Origin: Nymphaea colorata | Lineage: Eukaryota; Streptophyta; Magnoliopsida; Nymphaeales; Nymphaeaceae | DNA length: 64,000 nucleotides | Reading direction: 5' to 3' | Assembly (NCBI RefSeq): GCF_008831285.2 | Contig: NC_045140.1 | Location: 27,794,131-27,858,130 of the forward strand | Part shown: positions 1 to 13,003 of the stretch, piece after piece | Position numbering within the stretch: position 1 is the first letter of the stretch | How the letters are laid out: each line of letters opens with the position of its first letter | Translations under genes and position numbers: made by a program | The notes under the pieces: generated by a model | What the model saw: the letters and a program-made list of their open reading frames with translations, nothing else | Told to the model about the DNA's origin: nothing | The model's database searches: none

Positions 1-3000
1 CGTACGGTCTTCAATAGCCCTTGAGTCCATCACTGCATGCAAATTTAAATAATGTAATTGTGTCCAACGGGATAAAGGCAGACAGTTAGAAACAGCAATA
101 TCCCTTGAGAAGCATTTTGTCCAGAAGAAAGAAAGTCCTTTCTTGTTAGAACAGCAGAAAAATATAAAGAAGAAGACAGGAACAGCATTTGCCCTTGGAG
201 AAAAAAAAAAGGAAAGGTTTCTTGCTAAATCACTGGTCTGAAGCAAACGTCCAAGTTCTAACTTACTTTCTACTGTCGAAAGACTCGAAACATGCATGAG
301 TTTTATGGAGGCAGAGTCCAGCAACGAGAACTCAAGCACATGAGAGAAAAAACACAATAAATTGGAGCAACGGCACACATAAGCCTGGACTATAGTGTTT
401 TATGAGGAGTGAAAAAGAAAGAATGTCCTAGATTAGCCTTTGTTACAAGAAATGCCTTGACAACACCGTGCACCTGAGTATGAAACATGCTACTGATACA
501 TGGTCATGAATATTCAGTCTTTTCTGCACCCACCAACGTGTATCATGCTGTCCTTGGGCAAGCACCAAACTAGACAACCAGAAATGCCAGGAACAAGTGG
601 TTTTTTTCAAAAGAATAGACAACTGAAATTTAGGAGAACACAGTGCACCTATAACTTTTCAATCACTTCACTAGAGGCCACAGCTGGAAATAAAAACTTG
701 ATAAAGAATTAAATTATTGAATAATTCATTATTCTCTCTTGGTTGTTGGTCAAAAGTGGTCCCTCGTGGTCCAGCTAGGGATGCTGATGAGCAGTCAAGC
801 ACATTGGTAGCAATAGTGATGGCATACCAAGCAAAGGACCAAAGTAACTTGACTGACTGTTAAAACAAGCCACGTGACGTTCAAATAACCATCAGCTTCA
901 CATTTTGCAAAATTATACAAGAGCTAAAACAGGCTGAAAGAGCATACCTGAGCTAGGTGAAGGAGTTTCATGAGAGACAGATTCATGTACTCTACCAACA
1001 GGATCCACAGGCTCAGTCTTCAAGCTCAATGACTGAGCAGTACATGTTGATCCAGAGTCTGGACAGCCAGAGAACATTGAAACATGATTATCCTTCGAAT
1101 GGTCAAACCCATGAAACTTTGAGTCACTTTGATCCTCAAATGCAGGAGCCCTGGAATCAAAGTATGGGGAGTCCAAGGATATATCTCCTCTCTGACTTAG
1201 CAAGTTCAACCGCGGGTCACATTGAATGAGCTTCTCAAAATGTTTATTAAGCAACCCATGAGGCACCTTTAAGAAATGTCTCCTGCGTGAACAGTTTGGA
1301 CATATCATGATCATGATATACATAGAACTACATAAGTCAAAGCAGCCACAGAATATCACAATGAAGAATTTGACTGGGAGAGAAAAGTATGTTCTTGGAA
1401 CGACTATTATCTAGATAGGAGGAGAAGAAAGAAGAAGGAAGAAAGACTACTTGGGGTTTGAGTCGTTTGACTAAAGTATAAGCTAAGATTATTTTACTTT
1501 ACGAAATATGTGTTCTAAGTTCTAACAAAAAAAAAGAGGTTAATTTGATGAAAAAGCTTTAATCCAGAGAAAGAGCAGAGCATAAACTACAAAACCACAA
1601 TTACGAGAAAACCCCTTTCCCGTCTTAAGAGTTTGCTTCCCAACTCCAGTTCCCTTCCCACTTTATACCGCTTCCTCAAATCCTGCTTCACGAATGCCTT
1701 CACATATCCTTTTCATTTACAAGTAATCATGTTCAAAACTCTCCATACTCTTCAATCCACAGACAAGGAGTGGCCTACTTTGTTAGTAATGAAACATCTA
1801 CCCACTGAATTTTACCATTTAGGCAAAAACAAAGATGCTTAAGCTTTGAAATTTTTTCATTCAACTGCATATTAGTCGTAGTTAGTTGTAGTGTGTTTTA
1901 TATTTCACGTGGTAAATGAAAATTTTAGAAACTTGAACATATTTCTCTTATTCCATTAAAAAACAAGCACCCCATTTCAAATTTGTAATCCTGAGCTGTA
2001 ATATAGATATAAAGTTGCTACTCTACCTAACTATTTGGATATAAAATGTCATGCCCTGCATCCAGTAGAAGAAGGTAAGAGATAGTTGTTCAAGTGACTA
2101 TGGACAACACATGCCGCTCATAAAGAATGGTCTCCAAGATCAAATGGAAATTCTAACAAGCTAGCTTAAGCTGCACCCCCATCAAGAATAGTGGTTTTCC
2201 ATGCTCAACAGTTTGTTAAAAAATGCAAATAATTACTCAAAAGTAAAAAAAAAAAAGTACTGGTCTTGTTGCTCGTGCAGAACATTCTGTAGGCAGATGT
2301 TAAAAGTTGAAGAATTTCATCATTTAAAATATTATGCTTGTGGAGATCTATAATAGAAATGTATGACACAAGCCATTGTGAAAATTACTAATTGCGATCA
2401 CTGCCAACTGCCAAGTAGATACAATATCCAAATTAGAGGTGCAAAACAAAGTGACCATGTTGTTTATGCATCTTAAAAACCCATAAGAATCAGCATATCT
2501 TTATTCCATTAAGTACACAGACAGGGATATTACAAAGTGAGGGTTTGGATTCAAGAATCATTATATGATTAAAGATGGTCTCCTATTACCTAGCATGTGA
2601 TACTAGAGGATGAGCACATGGACTATAGACATCAGGGTTGGCCCATTATCTATGTGGAAGAAACTTCTCTGAAGAATATTGGATATATCCCACATGATTT
2701 TAGGACTATTTCATATAGTAGGCAATGTGACATGTCTCCTGGTTATGAAGTTCAAACATAAATAACATTTCATTTTCCTTTCTTTCGAAGCCATATTTTG
2801 AACCCGCAATGACTTGGGACAAAAACAATAATCATGATCAGACTGTAAGTCTTCCAAAATGATCCACATGTAATAAACAGACTAATATGTCAATCGTCTA
2901 AAAAATCATCTCCAATTTCCGCACCAAAGACTTCTGCATAAATATTGCATTTAACTAGACACCCTAAACTCTGGACTCACAGACAGATCCACAATGGTGC

Positions 3001-4883
3001 TACACAGAAAGAGGTTGTCTGTTAGAAATGATGTAGGAGGTGAAATGTAGAGGTTATACCTGAATCCGTGAGGTTGAACTTACTATAAAAGAATCAAGTT
3101 ACCTGTGCATAGTTGCCTGCCCTCCAGTAAAATCTGAGGTTGCCTGCCACAACGTGTGCTTCCTTGGTTGTGGATTAGTCTCCCTAAAAAAGAGAGGTTG
3201 TCTAGCTAACTGAAACAGAATCAAGGCAATTAAGTTATGAAATATAAACAAGTCAAGAAAATTCCATTATCAACCTTAACATAGAAGACACTCAAGTGAT
3301 TTTACCACAATATCAAGAGTGCCTGGCCCATTATCTGGAAGGGTAGCTTTCAAAGCGGTGATGTCTGACCACTGGATCTCAATTTTGCTCTTGAGACCAC
3401 CATCAAGAACCTCCCACACAAGCTTATGTTTTGCAAAATAGCATTTTGCAACCAGATCACCTTCATACCTTGAGACACACTGCGTTATATACAAGGAAAA
3501 CAGAACAAATTTGATTAAAAACCACATGATATGCGTGAGTGCTAAAAAGGTGCAAAACTCAACGTTTAATAAGAAACAATCAGCATAAAATCCTAGTAAG
3601 CAGCCGAACAGACACTTATTTGAACCAGAATACAGTATAAATTCCTGTTGCACACCAAAATGTTTTAAACACAAGAAAAAGTATACCTCCCAGGAACCAA
3701 TTCTTAGCAGCGAAGCAGGGAAGTTGGACGCCTTCAACTTGTCACTTGTGCAAGAAGCCACTGCACCTTTCTCGTCACTTCTTGCGGAATCCAGACCTCC
3801 ACTGCTATCAGCCCCAAGTGCAGCAGGATCGCCTTGAGAAAGTCTCATCTGGATCAAATCCAAAAGTGATGGGCTTTTCCGCAGTCGCAAGCCGAGTGGG
3901 CTAGGTTCATCAAAGGGATTATAAAGAGCTGGCTGTGGCGGAACCATGCTCGTCTCCATGCACCACTGTCAAGAGAAACAAAATAAGTGATAAAGATGGT
4001 TTTCCAACACAGACGCAAAATAGAACTTCTAGATAGCCAGGATTTCATGGAAGCTGAGGGGAATTCAGTTGGCAGCCAACTTCAAGTTTTCCGGCCAAGA
4101 GGATTTCAGAAAAGAAGCACGCCCACAGTACCCCTTCACTAACCACTCTTCACAAAATCAAATGCATCACAACTTAACAGCTTTCCACCATCCAGATGCC
4201 TTCAGATATCAAAATAAGGCACAGAGAATAAGGAAATCATGAGCCGTTTATAATAACAATTAATCCAAAAGGAAGACCAATTGTCGTTCCTTGTAAAACC
4301 AAACGCATCCAACAATGTTTTCGCGATTTTCCTTGAGGAAACATTTTAAGGAGATCGTGAGCAAATTTGGTCCTAATGCAAGTCCGAACCATTTAAGAAC
4401 CACGAAATCGAATTCCCCAAATGAACCCAACTACTTATAACATTCACAGAATTTCTTTCACCAAAAGAGGGCGAGTATACAGGTAGCTAGAGAAAGGGGA
4501 AAATCAGGTGGTCCAAATCCCGCAGCTCATGCAGAATTATATGAAAATAATCAGACATGCACATCAAAATCCTCCAATTCCTTGAAAACAGTATTAACTG
4601 CACAAGAGAATGCAATAAAAGAATAAAGGAGAAGCGGGATTCAGGGCAAAAACGGCACACCACGAGGGAACCGGGTCCCTACCTGCTGGAACGGCGCGGG
4701 GTGCTTGCACCTCTTGCTCGGCGGCCAGCGCTCCTCCTCTTCCTCCTCCTCCTCCTCCTCCTCGTCCGCGATCTCCAACTTCACCACGGACCTCTTTGTC
4801 GATTCCGGTTCCGGGAACGCCACGGTCTGCTTCATCGCCCCCTTCTTCGCATCCAAGCTTCCAGAATTTATCATCTGAACCAT
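1..4883 (-). CDS. ASG1-like plant nuclear protein, 3' end beyond the window
   Basis: Six coding exons are visible on the minus strand: 4683-4883 (start ATG at 4883), 3687-3965, 3306-3479, 3103-3209, 948-1282 and 1-32, the last cut by the window edge. All introns are GT-AG and the joined frame stays open for 376 codons. The N-terminus carries an uninterrupted run of about 11 glutamates, then a basic SKRCKHP patch. Next comes the family signature FDEPSPLGLRLRKSPSLLDL. Exons 2-4 encode a domain with SLLRIGSWE, RYEGDLVAKCYFAKHKLVWE and ETNPQPRKHTLWQATSDFT, and exon 5 gives NKHFEKLIQCDPRL. These match, from memory, the Arabidopsis ALTERED SEED GERMINATION 1 family (At2g24100, At4g30780). Databases sometimes call that family a DNA helicase, but I see no helicase motif. 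Molecular function is not established. The exon 6 fragment reads VMDSRAIEDRT. Confidence 0.88.
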
Positions 4884-7223
4884 CCGGGGCCAACGAGATT
4901 GCCCTCAGAAAACCTCACAAGTCCTCGCCTCTGCGATCAACGGGAGGAAGAAGACGACGAAAGTGGGGAGGAAGCAAGAAAGGTGGCACGATAAAGGAAA
5001 CCGAATCAACGGACAGGAGCGAGCGTTGACGAAATCCAACGGCGTGCGCGGACGGAGCAGAAGCGCTTCGATCCCAGATCCCTTCCCTTCCCCTTCCCTT
5101 CGGCTGGTTCTTCCTCCCTTCCAGAAACGAAAAAACGAAAAGGAAAGGGAGAAGCAAGAAAAGAGAAAAAACAAAAATCATAAATGAAAAACAAAAGTAA
5201 AAATATTTTTTTTCTTCTTTTTTTTTTTTCCTGCGAGTGGATGAGAGATTCGCGCCTTGAAGGAATTATTTCTCCGCCAATAAGACGCCTGCTTTATATT
5301 CCTTTTTCAATATGTCAAATGACTAGTCTACCACCATCAACTCAATCTTTTTCCAATTTCTTTGTGGATAATTGACAGTCCTGTAAAGGGCATTTCAGAT
5401 ATTCCACTTCCCACCGTGGGGATGGACAGTGTACGGTTGTCAAACACGTCTCTCCGGGGTCGCTTACGGTGGGGAGGAGCCCATGGGCGTTATGGTGGGG
5501 AAGGTTTTCCCGTGTCCTGGACTTTGGATCCGAGCCGTCCCGACGATTCAGGAAACAGATTTAGGTCTGCCCAAGATCGATTCGTTGCAAATAGTGGCGC
5601 AAGTAGTTTGGATACAGAGCCGTTAAGTTCAATTTAGTTCAATATAAAAATATCAAATACCTATATTAGATTTGATCCGTTTGCAAACTTAGATGGCACA
5701 ACCGGTTGGGTTGGGTGGCGTGTTATACTCACGTCCTCAGTTCCAATCTTGAAGGAAGGGCGTTTCCTTGAAAAATGTTGAACTTGGAATTATGAGTGTT
5801 ATTATGGAAGCTAAAGTGAACCGATTATTGTCCATCTTTCTAATCTCATCTCCTCTTTTTGTTTCTCTTTCTCTCCCTCCAATGGAGTCCGGAGTTCCCC
5901 CCTTCTCTCCCCATTCTATTATGTTATAAATAGGTCTAGGACCGCTTGATCCATCATAATGAACAGAGAAGAATAAGACAAAATTTTTATATTCTATATG
6001 AGTATATTTCATTCGTTTTCTATGCAAATTGATCTTCAAACTTTTTACATTTTAGGAGCAAATTTTATTAAACGCCAATCAAAAGACTGTTCCTTCGCTG
6101 AAAAAAGAAACAAGAAACAAGAAAAAATAGTGTGCCTACCAATAGTTTTTGTTACACAAGTAGACTCCCCCTGGTAGACTTTAGAGACTTTATTCCTACA
6201 TAATTTGTTCCATTTATGTTTGAAAAGAACGAGTTAAAATATCGACAACTGATTCATTGATTACTGAATCAGCCGATTCAGCGACCCGTAGCATGGCCCA
6301 TCAGATTCAATTTTCTGAATCTTATAACGCTGAATTAAACCAGCACGGCCAGGGGCTCCCGTCCAATCAGTTCCTATGCATCAGCCTTATTTGATTGTGG
6401 TTACATTATAACATCGTTGTTTTTGTAATATTTGATTATTAGTCATGTTGGGATGAAGTACATCGAGCCAAATGGGATTAGCTAGATGAAGCTATAAGGG
6501 CATAATTTCTCACCATTAACAGATAATTAAAGACACAGAGATTTCAGATAGTCTCTTTCAAGTGCAAATGTCTTCTGCTCACAATGGCTATGCAGATACA
6601 GCTAGAAGGATGCCGTCTTCAACTAAAAGGAAAACAAGAGAGCTTAACACTTCGTGTTCTTTCCTTTTTTCTGCTAGGCTAATGGAATGATGGGGAGACT
6701 TTCTTGGAAACAAAGGAAGGGGTGTTCTAGAGTTTTGTATCAGTAGCTGACCGGAATGGACCATGGCAGTCACAGGCTTTCTAGGTTGGCAAGACTGCTG
6801 AGTCCATAAAACTCTGTGATCTCCGCCATCGACATTGAAAACTAAGACAATTCAGATCATTAAAGGAGAGTTGTTCTCAGTTGAACAGCAACTGAAAACA
6901 TTGCATCTACTGTAAATGTGTTTCGCATGAAATAAATTGCACATTTAGGCTTTATACACAATGCCAATGTCACTTTCGAGTCTCGTTTCTTTAGCTAAAG
7001 CATGCAATACTTGACAGCCACATACATGCAAATTTGCACTGTCATACATCTGCTGCATATACATAAAGGTACCAATAGTATTAGAATGTCACATTGCTTT
7101 CTGATTTTCAGTAAACAAACTCCACAGCTTATGGGGCAGAAAGCTGATGATATGGTTGAAATTATACCACCAGAAAAAGCATATATCATGATAAGAAAGA
7201 AGCTAAAAGTTATTAGCTTCAGT
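4884..7223. other. Intergenic: ASG1-like 5' leader/promoter and aspartic protease 3' flank
   Basis: About 4884-5250 is GA/CT-rich and is probably the 5' leader of the ASG1-like gene. About 5400-5640 is GC-rich with short open frames that resemble no protein. About 6240-6350 holds a short stretch rich in gattca/gaatca words, which looks like a decayed interspersed repeat. About 6900-7223 is the likely 3' UTR and flank of the protease gene. No further gene is recognised. Confidence 0.5.
5292..5298 (-). promoter_or_regulatory. Possible TATA box of the ASG1-like gene
   Basis: The minus strand reads TATAAAG about 410 bp upstream of the ATG at 4883, in a short AT-rich stretch just outside the purine/pyrimidine-rich presumed 5' leader (about 4890-5250). 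It is the only good TATA-like motif near the gene start. No transcript evidence is available, so this is a weak inference. Confidence 0.25.
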
Positions 7224-8827
7224 CTACCTACAGACCTCAGGAGCAAATCCCACCTTTGACTCCTTTACATCATAGATAATCCTCAAGTTCTGCTGTTGAT
7301 AATTTCCCATAATTGCAAACTCATCCTCTCTCCGCAAGCTCGCCAATGCCATGCACACTTGTGAAGCATCCTTCTTTACTACATACATAATCCCCGAGGC
7401 ATCAACGTTAACCTGAACATCACTACCCACAATGCCACCACCATTGCTGAAATGGAATTGCAGTGTTGGAATGCTCACTTCGGTGAAGCCACTCAAGTTG
7501 AAACACGTATCTAAAATGGAAAAGCTAGGTGCAGAAGGGAACTCAGCTGCTTGCTTCACAAACTCATCCTTTACTGACTTGTACAGGGAAGGGCCTAGTC
7601 TGGTTATCACTGTCCCAGAATCAATCAAAGTCCTGCCGCTGCTTGAAACATCAGCAGGAGAAGGTGAAGAAGCATTTATATAAACCCCACCAACAGTAAT
7701 TCCAATTAAATGAAGAAGATAAAATGTAGGGACTTGGGGATGCTGAAACATGGAGGTATAAACAAAAGGGGTTGTGTTATAAGCAAATGTAAAGGAAGAA
7801 TTCCCTAGAATCAGGGAACCTGAAGTTTCATGGGCAGATGGCAGACAGTAGGAAAAAACACCATTGTACTTAGCAAATGTCTGAGAGATCAAAGAAGGGG
7901 GGCTCCTCCCAAGGCCTAGCAATCCAGCTGCTCCACCAAATAATCCTCGATTGTTGTGTCCACATCCAAATAGAAAGCCACCAATCGTGTCAGTGCCAAT
8001 CATCAGCGTGTCGCGTACCAGATCCCCTCGTGTGTATGACCCGTCGCCATAACCTACATCATAGGCACAGGTGGAAGCAGATGCACAACCAGCAGACATC
8101 TCGAAGGATCCACAAGCAGAGGAATTGCAAGCAATTGGGATGTAGGAGGAAGAAAGGGAAGAGTTGTAGAGTGAGTCCTGTTGTTGGTAGCAGTATGTGC
8201 AAGGTGAGCACTGAACCCATGTGAGGTCACTTCCTGTGTCCACAAGCACACTCATTTGCTGACTCCCAATTCCAATTCTGGTGACATAATTGAGTGTGTC
8301 TAACTTCCTTCCTGATGTCAAAGGAACACGAGCCCCATCGGCTGTATCGATTGATTTGCCGGCATGTTGTTCATGCTTGCTTACCAGGCTCTGTAAGAAG
8401 GCCACACGGGCTATATCTGATTTCAGTCTCCTCTTGTGCCTTCTTTGATCCCATTGCCAAAGCCTTCTTAGTTCAAGCAAAATTGCATCCTCACCCTTCC
8501 CCCTTCTTCCTGTCCATGAAACTGAGAAAAGGATGCAACAGCCAACACATTAGCCATGGAATCTGGTTCTGCCTGATTGATCGCAGTGATCGAATACACG
8601 ACCATGGACCAATCTAAGTGCTAAATTTATGAAGAGACAAGACCACATTCGGTCCACAAAAATAGAGCCTTACTTGGTTGCACCGGTGTTGATGCAGGTG
8701 CATCATCATAACCCACCAACTGGCTCAGCTGAATTGAGTGTCTTTCCACCGACGGAGTGCAGTTGCAGCTAGTTTGACATATGAAGAGCACCGAGAAAAT
8801 GGTAAAAAAAAGAGCAGAAGAAGCCAT
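7224..8827 (-). CDS. Nepenthesin-like (A1B) aspartic protease, secretory
   Basis: Two exons on the minus strand, 8674-8827 and 7224-8521, separated by a 152-bp GT-AG intron, encode 483 residues. The ATG at 8827 is the first in frame and has a favourable context (TTCCATGG). The N-terminus is a hydrophobic leader (ALFFTIFSVLFICQ), consistent with a signal peptide, followed by a basic propeptide-like region (RRHKRRLKSD). The catalytic motifs are DTGSD near residue 146 and DSGT near residue 352. Between them lies the cysteine-rich nepenthesin insert (CSPCTYCYQQ ... ACG ... CASASTC), then YGDGSYTRGD and the flap region. The family includes Arabidopsis At5g10770 and tobacco CND41, which are secreted or plastid-associated endoproteases. 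There is no C-terminal hydrophobic tail, so a GPI-anchored type is unlikely. The substrate cannot be told from sequence. Confidence 0.93.
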
Positions 8828-11800
8828 GGAAGAGAAGTAAAGTGGAAACAGCACAGGGAGAGAGAGAGAGAGAGTCAGACAGATAACAGAAACAGAGAAG
8901 AAGAAGAAGAAGAAGGGGTCGGGTTCTTGTTGGTCTTGGATTTATGGATGATAACAACAAGAAGGGGAGGCCGTGGCATGATGTCCCGCTCAAATACACT
9001 GGTGGGGGAAATTATTTTTGGGATTCACATGCATTAGTCCTGGCATCAAATGGTACAAGACTTTCCTAGCCTGTCTTTTGGAACAATGCTCGTGAGGTGA
9101 TCGAACACCATAATGGAGATGAAAATGGTATCAGAGAACAGCATCAATCATGTATCACGTACCTGTACACCACATGTTGCCATTTTCTTTACGTGGTGAA
9201 AATGAGTTCTTGTCTTTTTTAATTTCTTATCCCACTTGTCTTTTCCACCCTGAGATGTTCACATACCAAATCATCTCATACATATTACTACAGCCAATTT
9301 ACTTGATCTTTCTCCCTTATCCTTGAGCCATCAATGGTGGTGTACACCAAAATGAAAATAACAGTTTATTGGTGCCTTGTGAACGGTAAGAGAAAGAGTC
9401 TAAGCAGAATTTTGATTCCTTGTCTTTTGGGAGTTTGTCGTGTTCTATAGTTCAACCGGTGACTACCTTCCAAAGTATTGCACCTTGGAAGTTTCTTTCT
9501 TGGCTTTCACAAAATTATTCCTGTCTGACACAACGAGTTAAAGCAAAGGACGACTCCAAGCTCGAGATGAAGAATTAATCTTACTGGTCCCATGACAGAT
9601 GATGATCTGTGCTTAGTTCACGTTATTATACTATTCACATATTGTGGGCTTCACGGTTTTTTCAACCAACCACATGATTTTATTCACTACATCCAGATGA
9701 AAACTGTCACTTCCAAGTGCAAATACAAGCACACAATCTATTGCAGGCAGTGAAGTTTTCAACATCCTGCAAGGCCGTATCTCACACCCCATTTAGCTCA
9801 GGAGACTCTGGTAGGGCAGTACATGTTAGATCTGGGGAAAGGCTAGTTCAGTCCTGTCCATGGATTTTACCTACCACCAGGACATTACCGCGAGGAAGCT
9901 TAGCCTACGGAGGGACGGAACTGGGACTTGGCTTAACATTAGAGTGCTATGGGCACTCGCGAGCTTCATGCGTCGAGCTCATCCTCTAACCCACTGCATG
10001 AGGTGGGTTCTGAGGCCTTCTAAGCTTGAGAATTAGAGAGGCCCAGCCCGATAAGGAGTTGGGCTAAGGCCGGGCCGCAGCTTGTAACTGTGGACTTGCC
10101 CAATCAATATTAAAAAATATATTTTTAATATAAAAGAATGTATAATTAACTATAATAATATATATAGTTATGTATATATGGTACATAATAAAATAATATT
10201 AAATATAAATTATCGAGGTGAGTCAAGTTGAGTTGGCCCACCTAGGCCTCTGCCCGGCGCCCAATTTTTGAAAAATTGAGTATTGCTTAAATCACATTTT
10301 TACTCGTCAGGTTCCCAGCTCAATGCCCAGGCTTAAGCCCTTCCACATTACATGCTAGATAAATAGTTGTTAGATAAATAAAGAACAATCTTATTGTTTG
10401 ATCTTTTCTTGATGAGAATTTTCACTATATAGTATTAGTTCACATATTTTTCTCATTGTTCTTCTTTCAACCACGGATCTGTAGAAGATCAATTCATGGA
10501 GATTATTGTTCCTTGCTATATAAGAAACTTGGTAAAAGCCAAACCAGTTAGGTAATAGACAAAATCTGGGCCCATTAAAATTAATTGTTAAAGTAATTTT
10601 CTTGCAATCCAACCATATAGGTACAATCTTAAAAGTGATTTGGTGAGAAGCATGTATTAAATTAGTTACTTTTTTACTTTGATAATGTTTTTTTAATAAT
10701 CTAAACATCAACGGTTCGTATAACATCAAAATTTTGATAAACATAAGGGATAGATTTCCTTTTTACAAAATAGCTTGAAGCAAAACATGATTTATATAAA
10801 ATTGGTATTTAAAAACGCATTACGAAGTTCAAATTTTGTTTTAAACTTTTTTTAGCACAAATTTAGAAAGTTTGGTTGGTTTCTATCCCTTTCCTAAGTA
10901 ATCTGATATTTACCAATTAGTCTATGTATATTCCAAGAACAACTTCCACTACCGGTCGACAGGGACAAGCACTCACGGATCTAAAACTTCTGTGGCCCAT
11001 CAACTTGGTCAAGTTCATGAATGGCGCCCAGCTTTTTCCTTGTCGCATTTTCTTGCGTATCTATAGAATGGAATACTCGTGACGAGTTTACAACATGAGA
11101 CTTCCGACAGGATGAATCAAAGTGAAGAAACAAGACAAAATCAGGCCATACCGAAATATTATTGCAACTGTCTAGGACATATGTAAGCATCACTCAAACA
11201 CAATTTATAATGTAAGTAGAACGAAAGTTTCGGTCCAAGTTGATTATTTTAAAATTACGTGTGTTCCTGTACATAACAGGAAAGAATGGACAAGAAATAA
11301 CTCTAAAACTAAGCTAACTATTCAAATGATTTGTCTTTTTTTTTGTTAGCCTATTTGATAGTTGCAACAGTGTGAGTTCCCTGGATCATTCTCTTCTTTT
11401 TCCTTTTCTTTTTCTTCTACAACTTGTTCTTATTTTTCTCAACAGCAGCGAGGGCGGGATGCTTAGTAGTTGATGGTTATTTTGCTTCTGAACTTCGAGA
11501 GTAAAAGAAAAAGGAAAGAAGCTTTGGCCTCTCGAAGATATTTCCTTCTTCCCTAATTCTAATTTTGGTATGATTCATGTTTCAGCAAATCAATGGGTCT
11601 AAATCACAAACATTTACGATATTGAAATCTGATCAGAATCCAGCTTTTGAATTAACAATTGATTGAATACAACATTTTAGTATACAAATTCGAATCATAT
11701 ATTCATATATTAAAAACCGACTTCCAAAATGGATAGATACTGGATGTGAGATATTTATTTAAAACTGAATTGTATCTTTTTTAAATTTAATTCGGATATA

Positions 11801-12101
11801 ACGTTTTAATTGAATATTAGATTTTTTTTTTCATATCTGATTTGGTGGGATAGCCGATCGGCATCCATCCCTGCCAGTGCTACCACCTTATTAGTCCCTA
11901 ACTCAGAGTAACGAGTCGGTGTTTGACTGGTTGCTACACCTCCCTGGCCAATTTTAGCAACCCCACCTACCCTGCCACCATCCAAATCCATAAAAATATT
12001 GAGGGCCAAACTGAGTCACTGACCCTTTCTCTCGGACCACCAACTTCAATATCTTCTGCCCTGAGCGAGAGAATTGGGAGGGAGATACGGGAAGGGAAGT
12101 T
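8828..12101. other. Intergenic with microsatellites and a GC/AT/GC interspersed repeat
   Basis: About 8850-8920 contains (GA)n and (GAA)n tracts in the upstream region of the protease. About 10020-10290 is a repeat-like segment with GC-rich ends (words such as ggcccagcccg and gcccggcgccc) around a strongly AT-rich core. It resembles segments near 40.95-41.23 kb and 42.08-42.28 kb. The remainder is AT-rich with no coding signal that I recognise. The last 100-150 bp is the promoter and leader of the MAPR gene. Confidence 0.5.
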
Positions 12102-12401
12102 ATGGAGTTAACGGCACAGCAGCTCAGGGGGTTCAACGGCTCCGACGCCGGAAAACCGATCTATGTCGCGATCAAGGGGAGGATCTTCGACGTGTCAGCC
12201 GCCCGGAACTTCTACGGGCCCGGTGGCGATTATTGCATGTTTGCCGGCAAGGACGCCAGCAGGGCGCTAGCCAAGATGAGCAAGAAGGAGGAAGATATCT
12301 GCTCTTCCTTGGACGGACTTTCCGAGAACGAACTGGGCGTCCTCCTTGACTGGGAGAAGAAGTTCGAGGCCAAGTATGCTGTTGTTGGTCGCGTCGTGTA
12401 G
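12102..12401 (+). CDS. MAPR2: MAPR / cytochrome b5-like haem (steroid)-binding protein
   Basis: A single uninterrupted frame of 99 residues. The whole length is one cytochrome b5-like domain of the membrane-associated progesterone receptor type. It begins ELTAQQLRGFNGSD, continues with KPIYVAIKGRIFDVSA, then FYGPGGDYCMFAGKDASRAL, and ends with FEAKYAVVGRVV. This is very close to the short Arabidopsis member At2g24940 (MAPR2, also called probable steroid-binding protein 3; about 100 residues). Unlike PGRMC1-type members it has no N-terminal membrane segment, so it is probably soluble or peripherally associated. Family members bind haem through a tyrosine-based pocket and are linked to sterol and P450 metabolism; the ligand here is inferred. 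The last codons and the 3' flank are tandemly duplicated downstream. Confidence 0.93.
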   Translation: MELTAQQLRGFNGSDAGKPIYVAIKGRIFDVSAARNFYGPGGDYCMFAGKDASRALAKMSKKEEDICSSLDGLSENELGVLLDWEKKFEAKYAVVGRVV

Positions 12402-13003
12402 TACTCGAATATGTGGAAACATGTTAATGGGTCCTTTTCTCTTTATGGTATGAGTATCCGTGTAAAACTCAAGTGGGTATTTTGGGTTTCTCAGTATACT
12501 GATTCCGGGAGTGTCTGAATGGATTCTCATGGTTAACGATGTGGGCTTATAAGAGATCTGTTCTTATTATCGTGATTGGGGGTGTTCTTAGTGTTCATTT
12601 CTGTGTTAGATGACAGTCTGCTCCTGAACTTTGTTGCTAATCTTTTGGTGCTTTATGAGCGTTTGTTCTGAATCTTCTGATAGCATCCCCTTTGTTAAAA
12701 CTTCGAGGGTCGCGTCGTCTAGTTCTCAATGTCGATGGGCCCTTTTCTCTCTATAGTATGGACATATCTGAAAAAACCCAAGTGGGTATATCTCATTATC
12801 CTGGTTCAGTGAGTGTCTGAGTGGATTCTCATGGTTAGCGGTATAACGTTACAAGTGATCCATTATTGTTATCAGGATTGGTGGTGTTCTTCGTGTTCAT
12901 TTCTGTGTTAGTTGACAGGCTTCTCCTTATCTTTGCTGCTAAACTATTGGTGCTTTATGAGTGTTTGCTTCTGAATCTCTTGATAGCATCTCTGATAGAA
13001 CTT
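12360..13003 (+). repeat. Tandem duplication of the MAPR gene end and its 3' flank (two copies)
   Basis: Copy 1 is about 12360-12697 and copy 2 about 12698-13003. Shared blocks in the same order include the GGTCGCGTCGT/C..TAG gene end, gggcccttttctct or gggtccttttctct, aagtgggtat, gtgtctgaRtggattctcatggttarcg, gtgttcatttctgtgttag and tggtgctttatgagYgtttg. Copy 2 keeps six codons of the coding end (F E G R V V then stop) with 18 bp missing relative to copy 1. Divergence is scattered, so the event is not recent. Confidence 0.85.

Noticed and set aside
720-890. A frame on the minus strand reading SSYFGPLLGMPSLLLPM then a stop, which could look like the C-terminus of the ASG1-like protein
   Set aside because: Its phase does not match the end of exon 5. 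The acceptor at 33-34 gives V-MDSRAIEDRT in the right phase, which fits the family, so the gene continues past the window.
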